Shown here: in pieces, positions 51,914 to 62,071 of the stretch
Numbering within the stretch: position 1 is the first letter of the stretch
Layout of the letters: each line of letters opens with the position of its first letter
Source of the DNA: Erwinia phyllosphaerae
Lineage (GTDB): Bacteria; Pseudomonadota; Gammaproteobacteria; Enterobacterales; Enterobacteriaceae
Length of the DNA stretch: 64,000 nt
Reading direction: 5' to 3'
NCBI RefSeq assembly: GCF_019132875.1
Contig: NZ_JAHSPF010000010.1
Location: forward strand, 62,001 to 126,000
The notes under the pieces: generated by a model
What the model saw: the letters and a program-made list of their open reading frames with translations, nothing else
Databases searched by the model: none
Told to the model about the DNA's origin: nothing
Made by a program: the position numbers and the translations under genes

Positions 51914-54096
51914 GAAGCCTCCCTGACCAGCCAGACCGTCGCTAACGGTGGCAAAGTCATACTGACTGAGTGTTCACGGTTATGGCTTGGCAGCGCCTCG
52001 CTTTCAATCACGCCCAGGTTGCCCACGTTGCTGCCGTGGTACCAGGCCGAATCGGTGTTCAGCACTTCCCGCCAACTGCCCGGCTGCGTCACGCCGAAAC
52101 GATAATCGTGACGCGGCACCGGAGTGAAGTTACTGGCGACGATCAGCTCATTGCCTTCACGATCGCGACGAACAAAAACAAACACGGAGTTTTCAAAATC
52201 GTCCACCACCAGCCACTCAAAGCCCATCGGATCGAAATCGAGCTGGTAGAGCGGCGCGTGACTGCGATAGGTGTGGTTAAGATCCTTCACCAGACGCTGC
52301 ACACCGTGGTGCCAGCCGCCTTCCTCTTCCAGCAGGTGCCAGTCGAGGCTGATGTCGTGGTTCCACTCTTTGCCCTGAGCGAATTCATTGCCCATAAACA
52401 GCAGTTTTTTGCCGGGGAAGCCAAACATCCAGCCGTAATAAGCGCGCAGGTTGGCAAATTTCTGCCAGGTATCGCCAGGCATGCGATCCAGAATCGAGCG
52501 CTTGCCGTGCACCACTTCGTCATGCGACAGCGGCAGCACAAAGTTTTCGGTCGAGTTATACAGCATGCCGAACGTCAGGTTGTTGTGGTGATGCTTGCGG
52601 TAAACCGGGTCAACCTGCATATAGTTGAGCGTGTCGTGCATCCAGCCCAGATTCCACTTGTACCAGAAGCCCAGACCGCCGGTTTCCGCTGGACGAGAAA
52701 CACCGGGGAAATCGGTGGACTCTTCCGCTACGGTGACGGTGCCAGGTGCGGCGTTACCCAGCGTACGGTTGGTATAGCGCAGGAAGGCGATGGCCTCCAG
52801 ATTTTCACGGCCGCCAAAATGGTTTGGGATCCACTCGCCTTCTGCACGGCTGTAGTCGCGATAAATCATGGAGGCGACGGCATCCACGCGCAGGCCGTCA
52901 ATGCCAAAACGCTCAATCCAGTACAGCGCGTTGCCGGTCAGATAGTTGCTGACCTCACGACGGCCAAAGTTATAGATCAGCGTATTCCAGTCCTGGTGAA
53001 AACCTTCGCGCGGATCGCCGTGCTCATAAAGCTCGGTGCCGTCAAATTTGGCCAGGCCAAAATCATCGGAAGGAAAATGGCCGGGAACCCAGTCCAGCAG
53101 CACGTTTAATCCGGCCTGATGCGCCACGGCGATAAAGTTGCGGAACTCGTCGCGCGTGCCGAAGCGGCGGGTTGGCGCATACATGCCAGTGGGCTGGTAG
53201 CCCCAGCTGCCGTCAAACGGATGCTCGTTAATCGGCATCAGTTCAAGGTGGGTAAAGCCCATCTCTTTGGCATAGGGCACCAGCTGCTCGGCCAGCTCTT
53301 TGTAGCTTAGCCAGTAATTGTTATCGGTGTGGCGACGCCATGAGCCAAGGTGCACTTCATAAATGGAGATGGGCGCGTCGAAATCATTCGCGCGCTGGCG
53401 CTCTTCGGGCATGGTAGTTTTGGGCGGAATGCCGCAGATCATGGAGGCGCTGTCCGGCCGCATTTGCGCTTCAAAAGCGTAAGGGTCGGACTTCAGCCGC
53501 AGCTGGCCCTGCGCGTCGATAATTTCATATTTATAGAGCTGCCCATGAACCGCGCCAGGAACGAACAGCTCCCAAACGCCGCTTTCCTGGCGCAGCCGCA
53601 TAGGATGGCGACGTCCATCCCAAAAGTTAAAGTCGCCCACCACCGAGACGCGGCGAGCGTTAGGTGCCCAGACGGAAAAGCGCGTGCCGATAACGCCGTC
53701 AATCACGTCTGAATGCGCGCCCATGGTTTCATAAGGGCGCAGATGCGTACCTTCTGCCAGCAGCCAGCTGTCCAGTTCTTTCAGCAATGGCCCAAAGCGA
53801 TAGGCGTCATCAATTAAATTCTGCTGTCCGTGCCAGGTGACGGCCAGCTGATAGCGAAACATGTTTTTGCGACGAGGGATCACACCCTGGAAAAAGCCAC
53901 GTGAATCAATGCATTCCAGCTGGCCGCACTTGCGTCCGGTGCTGGTTTCAATTACCCATACTTCAGTAGCATCCGGCAGCAGCGCGCATACCGTCAGACC
54001 TTGTTTGGTCTTATGCATGCCAAGAAGCGAAAAAGGGTCTGCGTAATGGCCGGAAATTAACGCGTTAATTAACCGGCGATCCGTAAGCTCCGACAT
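51910..54096 (-). CDS. glgB: 1,4-alpha-glucan branching enzyme
   Basis: GH13_9 enzyme making alpha-1,6 branches in glycogen. 728 residues as in E. coli. N1 domain ([12 protein letters not shown]), CBM48, then the barrel with nucleophile Asp in [15 protein letters not shown] (about 405) and Glu in VAEESTDFP (about 458), and [11 protein letters not shown]. First gene of glgBXCAP. The ribosome site is weak (CAGGT). Confidence 0.98.
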   Translation of the reverse strand: MSELTDRRLINALISGHYADPFSLLGMHKTKQGLTVCALLPDATEVWVIETSTGRKCGQLECIDSRGFFQGVIPRRKNMFRYQLAVTWHGQQNLIDDAYRFGPLLKELDSWLLAEGTHLRPYETMGAHSDVIDGVIGTRFSVWAPNARRVSVVGDFNFWDGRRHPMRLRQESGVWELFVPGAVHGQLYKYEIIDAQGQLRLKSDPYAFEAQMRPDSASMICGIPPKTTMPEERQRANDFDAPISIYEVHLGSWRRHTDNNYWLSYKELAEQLVPYAKEMGFTHLELMPINEHPFDGSWGYQPTGMYAPTRRFGTRDEFRNFIAVAHQAGLNVLLDWVPGHFPSDDFGLAKFDGTELYEHGDPREGFHQDWNTLIYNFGRREVSNYLTGNALYWIERFGIDGLRVDAVASMIYRDYSRAEGEWIPNHFGGRENLEAIAFLRYTNRTLGNAAPGTVTVAEESTDFPGVSRPAETGGLGFWYKWNLGWMHDTLNYMQVDPVYRKHHHNNLTFGMLYNSTENFVLPLSHDEVVHGKRSILDRMPGDTWQKFANLRAYYGWMFGFPGKKLLFMGNEFAQGKEWNHDISLDWHLLEEEGGWHHGVQRLVKDLNHTYRSHAPLYQLDFDPMGFEWLVVDDFENSVFVFVRRDREGNELIVASNFTPVPRHDYRFGVTQPGSWREVLNTDSAWYHGSNVGNLGVIESEALPSHNREHSVSMTLPPLATVWLVREAS

Positions 54097-54552
54097 GACT
54101 GTACCTGTAATGTATGGCAGGCGATCCTTTTTTAGAAAAAAATGAATGCACTGCTCTTCATTGAGCCAAAAACACGCTGTCGGGTGTAGCCATCCAGTGG
54201 GAAAGATCCGCCGCAGCGTGCGACAACTTCAGTTAGATACTCAAAACACGATTGCGCAGGAAAGCTGCTCCGGCATTCTGCGATCGGCCGATACAGCTAA
54301 GCATAGCCAGGGCGCAACTAAAGCCCGCACCGAATGCAGAAAAATATTGCTTTGAGATCAAACTTTCACAGATTGACAAACTGAAAAGCAGCCCGGCGGG
54401 GGAAAACAGGCGGAAAAAAGCGTTGAGTGATTGATTATCTGACGGACTTTACGGGTTTACGGAAGTGAAAAATCAGGTTTGACGAAGAAAATAGCGCGGG
54501 GAGATCGATAAACGGTGGCGGTTGATAAAGCCAGGTCTGGCAGAAAAGTTGG
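54097..54552. other. Leader and promoter region of glgB
   Basis: About 456 bases between glgB and the asd terminator. No credible gene. On the glgB strand the last 60 bases contain TTTTTTCTAAAAAA, a short self-complementary run just before the start. Several T-rich blocks occur but no clear sigma-70 pair. It presumably holds the glycogen operon promoter and its control. Confidence 0.55.
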
Positions 54553-54591
54553 CAATAAAAGCCCGGCGCAATGTCTCCATCACGTCGGGCT
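54553..54591 (-). terminator. Terminator after asd
   Basis: Minus-strand stem AGCCCG/CGGGCT (54591-54586, 54565-54560) with an inner GATGGAGACATT hairpin in the loop, followed by TTTATTG. It starts 8 bases past the asd stop. Confidence 0.75.
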
Positions 54592-54598
54592 AACTTAT

Positions 54599-55708
54599 TT
54601 AGTCCACCAGCAGACGCAGCATACGGCGCAGCGGCTCGGCAGCACCCCACAGCAGCTGATCGCCAACCGTGAAGGCGGAAAGATATTCCGGCCCCATGTT
54701 CAGCTTGCGCAGACGGCCAACCGGCGTTTTCAGCGTGCCGGTAACGGCCGCTGGCGTCAGTTCACGCATGGTCAGCTCGCGGTCATTTGGCACCACGGTA
54801 GCCCATTCGTTATGGGCAGACAGCAGCTGTTCGATTTCCGCCAGCGGCACGTCTTTTTTCAGCTTAAGGGTAAACGCCTGGCTGTGGCAGCGCAGCGCGC
54901 CGACGCGGACGCACAGGCCATCAACCGGAATGGTTTGCGCCGTTTGCAGAATTTTGTTGGTTTCCGCCTGGCCTTTCCACTCTTCGCGGCTCTGACCGTT
55001 TTCCAGCTGCTTGTCGATCCACGGAATCAAACTGCCCGCCAGCGGAACGCCGAAGTTATCGGTCGGCAGAACGCCATTACGGCTCATTTCGGTAACTTTA
55101 CGTTCGATGTCCAGAATAGCGGAAGCCGGGTTTTGCAGCTCTTTTGCGACGTGATCGTGCAGCATGCCCATCTGCGTCAGCAGTTCACGCATGTGGCGCG
55201 CGCCGCCGCCGGAAGCCGCCTGATAGGTAGCAACCGATGCCCATTCCACCAGATCGTGCGCAAACAGACCGCCCAAAGACATCAGCATCAGGCTAACGGT
55301 ACAGTTACCGCCCGCGAAGGTTTTAATGCCTTTATCCAGACCCTGGCGAATAACCTGGTGGTTAACCGGATCGAGAATAATCAGCGCATCGTCCTGCATG
55401 CGCAGCGTAGAGGCCGCATCAATCCAGTAACCCTGCCAGCCCGCCGCGCGCAGCTTTGGATAGATCTCACTGGTGTAGTCACCGCCCTGACAGGTGATAA
55501 TGATATCGAGCGCTTTTAGCGCCTCCAGATCGTACGCGTTCTGCAGCAGCCCCGGCGACTGGCTACCGAACTGCGGCGCGGCCTGGCCATGCTGAGAAGT
55601 AGAGAAAAACACCGGGCGAATGACGTCAAAATCGCGTTCTTCCATCATGCGCTGCATCAGCACGGAACCCACCATACCGCGCCAGCCAATAAGTCCTGTT
55701 GATTTCAT
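54599..55708 (-). CDS. asd: Aspartate-semialdehyde dehydrogenase
   Basis: Reduces aspartyl phosphate to aspartate semialdehyde, leading to lysine, diaminopimelate, methionine and threonine. 369 residues, E. coli 367. N-terminal NADP motif [10 protein letters not shown]; catalytic Cys136 in [27 protein letters not shown] is the substrate-binding stretch. Single gene with its own terminator, divergent from yhgN. Confidence 0.98.
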   Translation of the reverse strand: MKSTGLIGWRGMVGSVLMQRMMEERDFDVIRPVFFSTSQHGQAAPQFGSQSPGLLQNAYDLEALKALDIIITCQGGDYTSEIYPKLRAAGWQGYWIDAASTLRMQDDALIILDPVNHQVIRQGLDKGIKTFAGGNCTVSLMLMSLGGLFAHDLVEWASVATYQAASGGGARHMRELLTQMGMLHDHVAKELQNPASAILDIERKVTEMSRNGVLPTDNFGVPLAGSLIPWIDKQLENGQSREEWKGQAETNKILQTAQTIPVDGLCVRVGALRCHSQAFTLKLKKDVPLAEIEQLLSAHNEWATVVPNDRELTMRELTPAAVTGTLKTPVGRLRKLNMGPEYLSAFTVGDQLLWGAAEPLRRMLRLLVD

Positions 55709-55965
55709 GTTGCACCTGTTTCAGGCTGGTTCACTCATTTATACCGTTCTGACAGAGAAATATGTCGGATACGGCACCCGGCAGAAGGCAAACCGTCTGT
55801 GATTTATCGCCTGACCTGTTAGAGTGAAAGTGATAAGAAAGAAATATGGCTATCACCTTACAAAATGCTGGAAAAGTGGCAAGTAAATTAAATCGATTAG
55901 TCCCGCTTTTTTAGCAGTAATGCTTATAACAGGCGGCAAAATCCGCGGAGCGATGAGAACAAACG

Positions 55966-56559
55966 ATGACAGAGATGATTTCGGTAACCGTATTATTGCT
56001 GCTTATTATGGACCCATTGGGCAATTTGCCGATTTTTATGTCGGTTTTGAAGCATCTGGAGCCGAAACGTCGTCGCGCGGTGCTGATTCGTGAAATGCTG
56101 ATCGCGCTGGGGATCATGCTGCTGTTTTTATTCGCCGGTGAAAAAATTCTCGCCTTTTTAAACCTGCGCACGGAAACCGTTTCGATTTCCGGCGGCATTA
56201 TCCTGTTTTTGATCGCCATCAAGATGATTTTCCCTTCACACGAGAGCAGCAGTAGCGGTCTGCCCGCAGGTGAAGAACCCTTTCTGGTGCCGTTAGCTAT
56301 TCCCCTGGTGGCTGGCCCTTCACTGCTGGCGACGCTGATGCTGTTATCCCATCAGTATCCCGACCAGATTGGTCATCTGGCCGGGGCATTACTGATAGCC
56401 TGGGGCGTAACGGTTACTATCCTGCTGCTGTCAGGTCTGTTTTTGCGGCTGCTGGGCGAAAAAGGCGTTAACGCGCTGGAACGGCTGATGGGATTGATTT
56501 TGATCATGCTGGCGACGCAGATGTTTCTGGACGGCATCCGCGCTTATATGAAGTTTTAA
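55966..56559 (+). CDS. yhgN: MarC-family inner-membrane protein YhgN
   Basis: Six-helix membrane protein of the MarC/UPF0056 family; function unknown despite the historical link with antibiotic resistance. 197 residues, same as E. coli. Family motif MDPLGNLPIFMSVLKHL near the start and RLMGLILIMLATQMFLDGI at the end. Next to asd as in K-12, but then followed by an inserted regulator gene instead of gntU. Confidence 0.93.
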   Translation: MTEMISVTVLLLLIMDPLGNLPIFMSVLKHLEPKRRRAVLIREMLIALGIMLLFLFAGEKILAFLNLRTETVSISGGIILFLIAIKMIFPSHESSSSGLPAGEEPFLVPLAIPLVAGPSLLATLMLLSHQYPDQIGHLAGALLIAWGVTVTILLLSGLFLRLLGEKGVNALERLMGLILIMLATQMFLDGIRAYMKF

Positions 56560-56571
56560 CTGGAAAATTTT

Positions 56572-57576
56572 ATGCCCGCTATTCCACTGCCTTTTATCAC
56601 TTTTATCGTGATTTTAATGCTGATAATAAAGCTTATTTTCCGCCAGGATACCCGCTATCGTACTGCCGTTTATTTTCTTTTCGCCTGTGCGCTGCTTATG
56701 CTGGTATCGGGTTTGCGCTGGAGTTACGCGCTGCCTTTTCACGTGATGCAACCTTTGCTGGCTTTGCTTCTTCCACCTTTTGCCTGGCATTGCTTTGCGG
56801 AATTGACCGACCGGAGCGGCAAGCGTAACAAATTACTGGCAGCGATTGCCGCGATGACAATGCTTTGCCTGCTTTGGCCTGCGGCAATAGATGTCGCCCT
56901 ATGCATTTTTTATGCGGTATACGGCTGTGCGCTCATTCGACTGGCGAGAAGCGGACCGGATGTTTTCAGCCTGGCGCGATTAAACGAAGCGAAAGCGGCC
57001 AGGCTGATGGCCTTTTGTTCTGGCTGCCTGCTCTGCTTTTCCGCCTCGGTTGATTTAATCGTTGCTCTCGATTTCAGTTTCTTTTCCGGACACAATGCAG
57101 CAACAATCGTTGCGACCGCACAGTGTCTGCTCCTGCTACCTCTTTGCCTGGCCGTTGCTTTTACCAGCAAAGCACCAGCGCCCGTTTTATCTTTGCCAGA
57201 AAGTACAGACGATACGGTTCAGTTAAATCTGGTTTGCGAAAAGCTTGAAAGGCTAATGCAGGAAAAAGAGTTTTTCCTGGATGCCGACCTTACGCTGAAT
57301 AAGCTGGCGCGGAAGTCTGGCATTCCGGCACGTCAGATTTCCCGTGCCGTTAATCAGACCCGAAGCCGTAATGTTTCACAATGGGTGAATGGTTTTCGCG
57401 TAGCCAGGGCGCAGGACCTGTTAAGCGACAGTAACCTCCCTGTCACCCAGGTGATGCTGGAGGCCGGTTTTATCACCAAGTCCAATTTTAACCGTGAGTT
57501 TCTACGGCTAACCGGCCTTTCCCCCTCTGACTACCGTTGCCGTGAAGCGCCAGCGAATGCAACAAAAAGCCGCTAA
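56572..57576 (+). CDS. Membrane-bound AraC-family transcriptional regulator
   Basis: 334 residues. The first 200 are strongly hydrophobic and can form about seven membrane helices (around 6-23, 31-48, 57-75, 87-120 (two), 142-165 and 175-195). A linker follows, then an AraC-type DNA-binding domain at about 228-325: TLNKLARKSGIPARQISRAVNQ as the first helix-turn-helix and PVTQVMLEAGFITKSNFNREFLRLTGLSPSDYR as the second. Such architecture suggests a membrane sensor acting directly on DNA; its signal is unknown. It starts 12 bases after yhgN and its 3' end overlaps the convergent hydrolase gene by 89 bases. Absent from this site in K-12. Confidence 0.85.
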   Translation: MPAIPLPFITFIVILMLIIKLIFRQDTRYRTAVYFLFACALLMLVSGLRWSYALPFHVMQPLLALLLPPFAWHCFAELTDRSGKRNKLLAAIAAMTMLCLLWPAAIDVALCIFYAVYGCALIRLARSGPDVFSLARLNEAKAARLMAFCSGCLLCFSASVDLIVALDFSFFSGHNAATIVATAQCLLLLPLCLAVAFTSKAPAPVLSLPESTDDTVQLNLVCEKLERLMQEKEFFLDADLTLNKLARKSGIPARQISRAVNQTRSRNVSQWVNGFRVARAQDLLSDSNLPVTQVMLEAGFITKSNFNREFLRLTGLSPSDYRCREAPANATKSR

Positions 57577-58567
57577 TTTCTTTTAACAGGCGCTGATGTA
57601 TTTCCATCCTGCTCACCCTCCCACCATCGCGGCAGACAACTCCTTCACCCGGTTCAGCTGCTTCTATCATTGCTTCCGCGCCTGGTTTACACAGCTGCAT
57701 AAAACTAAAGTGAGTGGTATACGGGACCTTCTCGTAGCGCCGCCATTTTTCAGGCAGGCGAGCAGCGACATAGCCCGACTCCATTTCCGCTGGCAGGCCG
57801 CCCAAATCCGTTTCCGCTCCCAGCAAAAGTACGGGTACTTTTATCCGTGCAAGGCTTGCCGTCGTCAGGCCACGCAATAACCCACCATCCAGTGCCACAA
57901 CTGCTTTAATACGGTTGTCCTGCCAGCTTTTAGCCAACAGCTTATCGGTGCCAGGTAAATTAATACCCAGCTGTTCGAGAAGCTTACAGCTGGAAAAATC
58001 TGCATGCCGTAGACAGTCAGCAGTAAACTGCCGCGAGCTAAACTTTGCACCTGCCAGTTCCAGTACAGTCCAGCCGCCGAGCGAATGACCTACCGCCGCA
58101 ATACGCTTAGCATCCACATTACCTGCTAATAAAGGGTCGTTAATCAAAGCGTCAATTATTTGCGTTAGCGCTTTAGGTCTTTGCCAGAGTTGGCGGGCAT
58201 TATCAGGAGTAAGATCGGAGGTAGTAGTACCGGGATGATTTGGCGCCGCGACAATAAACCCGCGTTCGGCCAGCGCTTCAGCCAGCCATGCGAGGTTTTT
58301 CCAGCTGCCGCCGTAACCGTGAGAAAAAATCAGTAACGGATGTTTCCCTTCTTCCGGCCTTGCATTGCGTTGCACCACGCTCCCTGTAAATGCCGCATTC
58401 TCGCCGATTTTTTCCAGTTTCCCTGCTGAGCCTGGTGGATACCAGAGCGCGACATTTAGCGCGGATAAGCCAGCCCGGTTAACTGTAATTTCACGAAAGC
58501 CGCTCTTCGCCAGCACAGGTAAACTGACCATCCATCCCAGTAAAAAATAAATCAGAAATCGATACAT
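57488..58567 (-). CDS. Secreted alpha/beta hydrolase (dienelactone/PAF-acetylhydrolase-like)
   Basis: 359 residues with a signal peptide at about 1-20 (LLGWMVSLPVLAKS). Hydrolase fold: oxyanion region LLIFSHGYGGSWKN (78-91), nucleophile S162 in VGHSLGGWTV, candidate acid in LLLGAETDLGG and His in YTTHFSFMQLC. Cysteines C185 and C194 may pair. The likely class is carboxylesterase/lipase; substrate unknown. The last 30 codons overlap the regulator gene on the other strand. It sits between that regulator and gntU as an insertion relative to K-12; regulation of one by the other is plausible but unproven. Confidence 0.82.
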   Translation of the reverse strand: MYRFLIYFLLGWMVSLPVLAKSGFREITVNRAGLSALNVALWYPPGSAGKLEKIGENAAFTGSVVQRNARPEEGKHPLLIFSHGYGGSWKNLAWLAEALAERGFIVAAPNHPGTTTSDLTPDNARQLWQRPKALTQIIDALINDPLLAGNVDAKRIAAVGHSLGGWTVLELAGAKFSSRQFTADCLRHADFSSCKLLEQLGINLPGTDKLLAKSWQDNRIKAVVALDGGLLRGLTTASLARIKVPVLLLGAETDLGGLPAEMESGYVAARLPEKWRRYEKVPYTTHFSFMQLCKPGAEAMIEAAEPGEGVVCRDGGRVSRMEIHQRLLKEISGFLLHSLALHGNGSQRGKGRLAVETHG

Positions 58568-58713
58568 TGCTCATCTCCAGTATTTAATCAGGAGGTTGAT
58601 TATCGATATGTGAGGAAAGAATACGTCCTGGAACAGGATCGAGGTCTTGTTTTTAAAGGTTTTTATGAAAATAAGGGATTGGGGGGAAAGGAAGAGAACA
58701 ATGTTGGCCAGGA

Positions 58714-58746
58714 CAAATAAAACTGGCGGGCGTATTGCCCGCCAGT
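58714..58746 (-). terminator. Terminator after gntU
   Basis: Perfect 10-bp stem ACTGGCGGGC/GCCCGCCAGT (58722-58731, 58737-58746) with loop of 5 and minus-strand TTTTATTT after it; 2 bases beyond the gntU stop. Confidence 0.88.
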
Positions 58747-58748
58747 CC

Positions 58749-60089
58749 CTAAGAAAGCAGCTCGAACGCGATCATCCCTACGATAGCGCCCGTAGTGCCC
58801 AGAATGGTTTCCATCATCGTCCAGGTTTTTAGCGTCTGGCCTTCCGTTGCGCCGGTAAAGCGGCCAAACAGCCAGAAGCCCGCGTCGTTAACGTGGCTGA
58901 AAATGATAGAGCCACCCGCAATACAGATAGACAGGGCGGCCATCTGCGCGCCGGAATAATGCAGCGGCTCAATCACCGGCATAATCAGGCCGACCGCCGT
59001 CAGACAGGCTACCGTCGCCGACCCCTGAATGATGCGCACCGCACCAGCCAGAATAAAACAGGCCAGTGCAACCGGTAAGCCCGCGCCGGTCAGCGCATGC
59101 CCCAGCGCCGGGCCAACGCCGGAATCCACCAGCACCTGTTTAAAGACGCCGCCCGCACCAATGACCAGCAGGATAATGCCCGCAGGCTGTAAGGCGCTGC
59201 CGCAAATCTGCATCACTCGCTCTTTGTCCATGCCCTGACGGTAGGCCAGGCCATAAATAGCCAGCAGACAGGCGAGCAGAATGGCGATAAACGGATGGCC
59301 GATAAATTCCAGCCATTCATACAGCGTGGTGCCTTCGGTCACAAAGCGCGCGCCAATAGTTTTTAGCCCAACCAGAATCAGCGGGAACAGGATCAGCGAG
59401 AGGCTGAAGCCAAACGAAGGCATTTTGCTTTCGTCAAACTCCGGATGGCTGGTTTCCGTCGGTAGCGTAAACACCACGCGGCGGCTGATAAAGTTACCGA
59501 AAAGCGGCCCGGCAATCAGCATACTCGGGATCGCGGCGCACACGCCCAGCAAAATCATCCAGCCGAAATCAACATGCATCTGTGAAGCCAGCAGCATCGG
59601 TGCCGGGCCAGGCAGCAAAAATGCAGCGGCGGCGGCCACACCAGCAAACAGCGGGATCACCAGCTTGACCAGGTTATCCCCGGTTCGGCGCGCGACGGCA
59701 AAAGCGATGCTGATCAGCAGAACCACAGCAACTTCAAAGAACAGCGGTAGCGCACAAATGAGTCCGGCAATGCCCATCGCATAGTGCGCGCGGCTTTCGC
59801 CAAACGTTTTAAGCATTTTGACGGCTATCTGATCGACAGCGCCGGTTTCATGCAGAATTTTGCCAAACATCGCGCCCAGCGCGACCACGATAGCCAGAAA
59901 GCCCAGCGTGCCGCCCATGCCTTTCTGCATGGTGGCGGCAATATCTTCAAGCCGCATGCCGGAAAAAATGCCGGCCCCAACGGAAACTAACATCAAGGCT
60001 AAAAAAGCATGCATACGCGCTTTCATAACCAGAAACAGCAGCAGCAAAACAGAGCCTGCGGCGGTTAATACCAGTGTTGCAGTAGCCAT
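58749..60089 (-). CDS. gntU: Gluconate permease GntU
   Basis: GntP-family inner-membrane symporter for gluconate, the low-affinity system in E. coli. 446 residues as in E. coli, with about 12 to 14 hydrophobic segments. High similarity throughout, e.g. GKILHETGAVDQIAVKML, PGPAPMLLASQM and SHVNDAGFWLFGRFTGA. 10 bases after gntK in the gntK-gntU operon. The high-affinity gntT locus of K-12 is missing from its site in this window. Confidence 0.95.
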   Translation of the reverse strand: MATATLVLTAAGSVLLLLFLVMKARMHAFLALMLVSVGAGIFSGMRLEDIAATMQKGMGGTLGFLAIVVALGAMFGKILHETGAVDQIAVKMLKTFGESRAHYAMGIAGLICALPLFFEVAVVLLISIAFAVARRTGDNLVKLVIPLFAGVAAAAAFLLPGPAPMLLASQMHVDFGWMILLGVCAAIPSMLIAGPLFGNFISRRVVFTLPTETSHPEFDESKMPSFGFSLSLILFPLILVGLKTIGARFVTEGTTLYEWLEFIGHPFIAILLACLLAIYGLAYRQGMDKERVMQICGSALQPAGIILLVIGAGGVFKQVLVDSGVGPALGHALTGAGLPVALACFILAGAVRIIQGSATVACLTAVGLIMPVIEPLHYSGAQMAALSICIAGGSIIFSHVNDAGFWLFGRFTGATEGQTLKTWTMMETILGTTGAIVGMIAFELLS

Positions 60090-60099
60090 TACATCCCAC

Positions 60100-60633
60100 T
60101 TAGTTTTTTAGCGCACCTTCGATGGTGGCAATAGTGGCAGCCACAACCTCATCTAGCGTTTGATTAATGTCCACGACTAATACATCGCGCTCGTCTTCGC
60201 CTGGTTCCTCTAACGTTGCAAACTGCGTTACCAGCATTTGTGGTTTAAAGAAGTGGCCTTTACGCGCGCGCAGACGAGATTCGATAGTGTCAAAATCGCC
60301 CTTGAGGTAAACAAAAGAGAGGTTGTCATTACCTTCGCGCAGGATGTCGCGATAGCTCTGCTTCAGCGAAGAGCAGACAATCAGCGAGACCTGGTTGGTC
60401 CGCTGCATAGCAAAAGCGGCGTCGTTAATCGCCTTCAACCACGGCTGCCTGTCCTGATCGTTCAGCGCATGGCCTTCCGCCATTTTCTGGATGTTGCTAC
60501 GCGGATGCAGGAAATCGCCATCCAGGAAAGCGGCCTTAAGATGATAAGCCACGGCATTGGCTACGGCAGATTTACCGCTGCCTGAAACGCCCATCAACAC
60601 AAAAACATGATTGGACGAAGGGGATTTGTTCAT
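60100..60633 (-). CDS. gntK: Gluconokinase (thermoresistant type)
   Basis: Phosphorylates gluconate to 6-phosphogluconate, feeding the Entner-Doudoroff and pentose phosphate routes. 177 residues, E. coli 175. Walker A GVSGSGKS (15-22), the LDGDFLHPRSN substrate segment and the LID region LRARKGHFFKPQML. First gene of gntKU, behind a GntR operator. Confidence 0.97.
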   Translation of the reverse strand: MNKSPSSNHVFVLMGVSGSGKSAVANAVAYHLKAAFLDGDFLHPRSNIQKMAEGHALNDQDRQPWLKAINDAAFAMQRTNQVSLIVCSSLKQSYRDILREGNDNLSFVYLKGDFDTIESRLRARKGHFFKPQMLVTQFATLEEPGEDERDVLVVDINQTLDEVVAATIATIEGALKN

Positions 60634-60688
60634 TGTTTTACTCCGGCAAAGATGTCTGGGCCTGGCCCGTCAGTTGTTAGCGTCCTGT

Positions 60689-60730
60689 TGTTATCGGTAA
60701 CATTGTCTGGACGCCCGTGAAGTATGGCAA
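60689..60730 (-). promoter_or_regulatory. gntK promoter with GntR operator
   Basis: Minus strand: TTGCCA (60730-60725), 17 bases, GACAAT (60707-60702), followed at once by TGTTACCGATAACA (60702-60689), a near-perfect GntR operator palindrome. GntR bound here would cover the transcription start. About 55 bases remain to the gntK ATG. The rest of the gap to gntR (60731-60981) shows nothing recognisable. Confidence 0.78.
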
Positions 60731-60981
60731 CAGATGCGCAGGAAAAAGCTGGTAAATGTGAGATGGTTCAAAAAAATGACAGTTTCAGAGTGTTTGCGGC
60801 ACAAAGCGACAAAAAGCCTGCTCAACGAGGGCTGAAAAGCTGAAGTGCGTCCGAGATGAGGCGCGCCTACCGCGCCATAAATGACGCGGCTCGAATGACT
60901 ATGAAGGATATTTTAGGGGTCTGAAGAGCAGACCATGCCGGGCGCGTCAGCAGATTGTTAATGACCAGTCGCCGCCAACAA

Positions 60982-61977
60982 TCAGATGCTGCCACCTTCT
61001 GAAATAGTAAAACCCAGGTCGATTTGCTGCGTTCCTGTTTGCTCGCCACGAATACGTGCCAGCAGTAGCGAGGCCGAAACCTGTCCCATTTTTTCACGCG
61101 GCGTTAATACCGTAGCCAGCTCTGGCGTGACAACCTGGGTAATATCGTGGCCGTGAAAACCAGCAATGGCGATATCTTCCGGCACGCGAAGCCCCTGCCG
61201 CTGACATTCAAACATGGCACCCACCGCAAGGTCATCATTAGTACAAAAGAGGCTGTCCGTATCCGGATAACGTGCTTGCGCTTCTTTGAGCAGCAGGCCG
61301 CCCATCGAAAACGAAGAAGGTTCTTCCATCATAATACTGCGCGGCGCCAGGTTTGCCTCACGCATCGCCTTTTCATAGCCTTCGTGTTTTAACAGCGTGC
61401 GCTCATCCAGCCTTGCGCCAAGGTAGACCGTGCGGCGATGGCCTTTTTTCAAAATGGCATGCGTCATCTGCCGCGCCGCTTCGACGTTATCGAAGCCGAC
61501 GGCCAGATCCAGACAGGGAGAAACGCAGTCCATCATTTCCAACACCGGGATGCCCGCCGTTTCTATCATGCGCAGGCTTGCTGGCGTATGGGTTCGTTCG
61601 GTCAGGATAAGCCCGTCAATGTTCCAGCCCAGCAGCGAACGCATCTGCAATTCTTCTTTCTCTGCGCTATAGCCGAAGTGCCCGAGCATCGTCTGGTAAC
61701 CTGCCGCATCGGTAACGGTTTCGATGCCGCGCAGTACATCGGCAAAAACCTGGTTGGTCAACGAAGGAAGCAGCACGCCAATCGCCCGACTGGTGGCGTT
61801 AGATAAAATGTCCGGCGCGCGGTTAGGGATGTAGCCCAGCTCGTCCAGCGCCTCGGCAATGCGGCTCTGCAAAGCGACAGAAACCTGATCGGGATTGCGC
61901 AGATAGCGGCTAACGGTCATTTTGGTAATGCCTACACGATCGGCAACGTCCTGTAATACCGGCCTTTTTTTCTTCAT
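60982..61977 (-). CDS. gntR: Gluconate repressor GntR (LacI family)
   Basis: LacI-family repressor of gluconate uptake and Entner-Doudoroff genes, released by gluconate. From ATG 61977 it has 331 residues (E. coli 331) and starts MKKKRPVLQDVADRVGITKMTVSRYLRN, the DNA-binding helix-turn-helix and hinge; the 14 codons upstream in the open frame are excluded because they do not match the family. The ribosome site is weak. Sugar-binding core ends LDLGFTISEGGSI-like. It lies upstream of its target operon gntKU. Confidence 0.97.
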   Translation of the reverse strand: MKKKRPVLQDVADRVGITKMTVSRYLRNPDQVSVALQSRIAEALDELGYIPNRAPDILSNATSRAIGVLLPSLTNQVFADVLRGIETVTDAAGYQTMLGHFGYSAEKEELQMRSLLGWNIDGLILTERTHTPASLRMIETAGIPVLEMMDCVSPCLDLAVGFDNVEAARQMTHAILKKGHRRTVYLGARLDERTLLKHEGYEKAMREANLAPRSIMMEEPSSFSMGGLLLKEAQARYPDTDSLFCTNDDLAVGAMFECQRQGLRVPEDIAIAGFHGHDITQVVTPELATVLTPREKMGQVSASLLLARIRGEQTGTQQIDLGFTISEGGSI

Positions 61978-62040
61978 TTTTTTCAGGTAGTCAGAGGGTA
62001 AGTTAGCTGAGTGTAACAAAAATGGCAGGAAAACGGTGAG

Positions 62041-62060
62041 GGGCGCGGAAGACCGCGCCC
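62041..62060 (-). terminator. Hairpin after the pirin gene
   Basis: 8-bp perfect stem GGGCGCGG/CCGCGCCC with a 4-base loop, 11 bases after the stop on the minus strand; the T tract is delayed and poor, so termination is uncertain. Confidence 0.4.
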
Positions 62061-62071
62061 AAAGTGTGAAC

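Noticed and set aside
51970-53109. 379-codon open frame on the plus strand
   Set aside because: It is entirely antisense to glgB, shows no domain pattern and has composition typical of the shadow of a GC-rich gene.
54515-55519. 334-codon open frame on the plus strand
   Set aside because: It is antisense to asd and its terminator; basic, low-complexity composition typical of a shadow frame.
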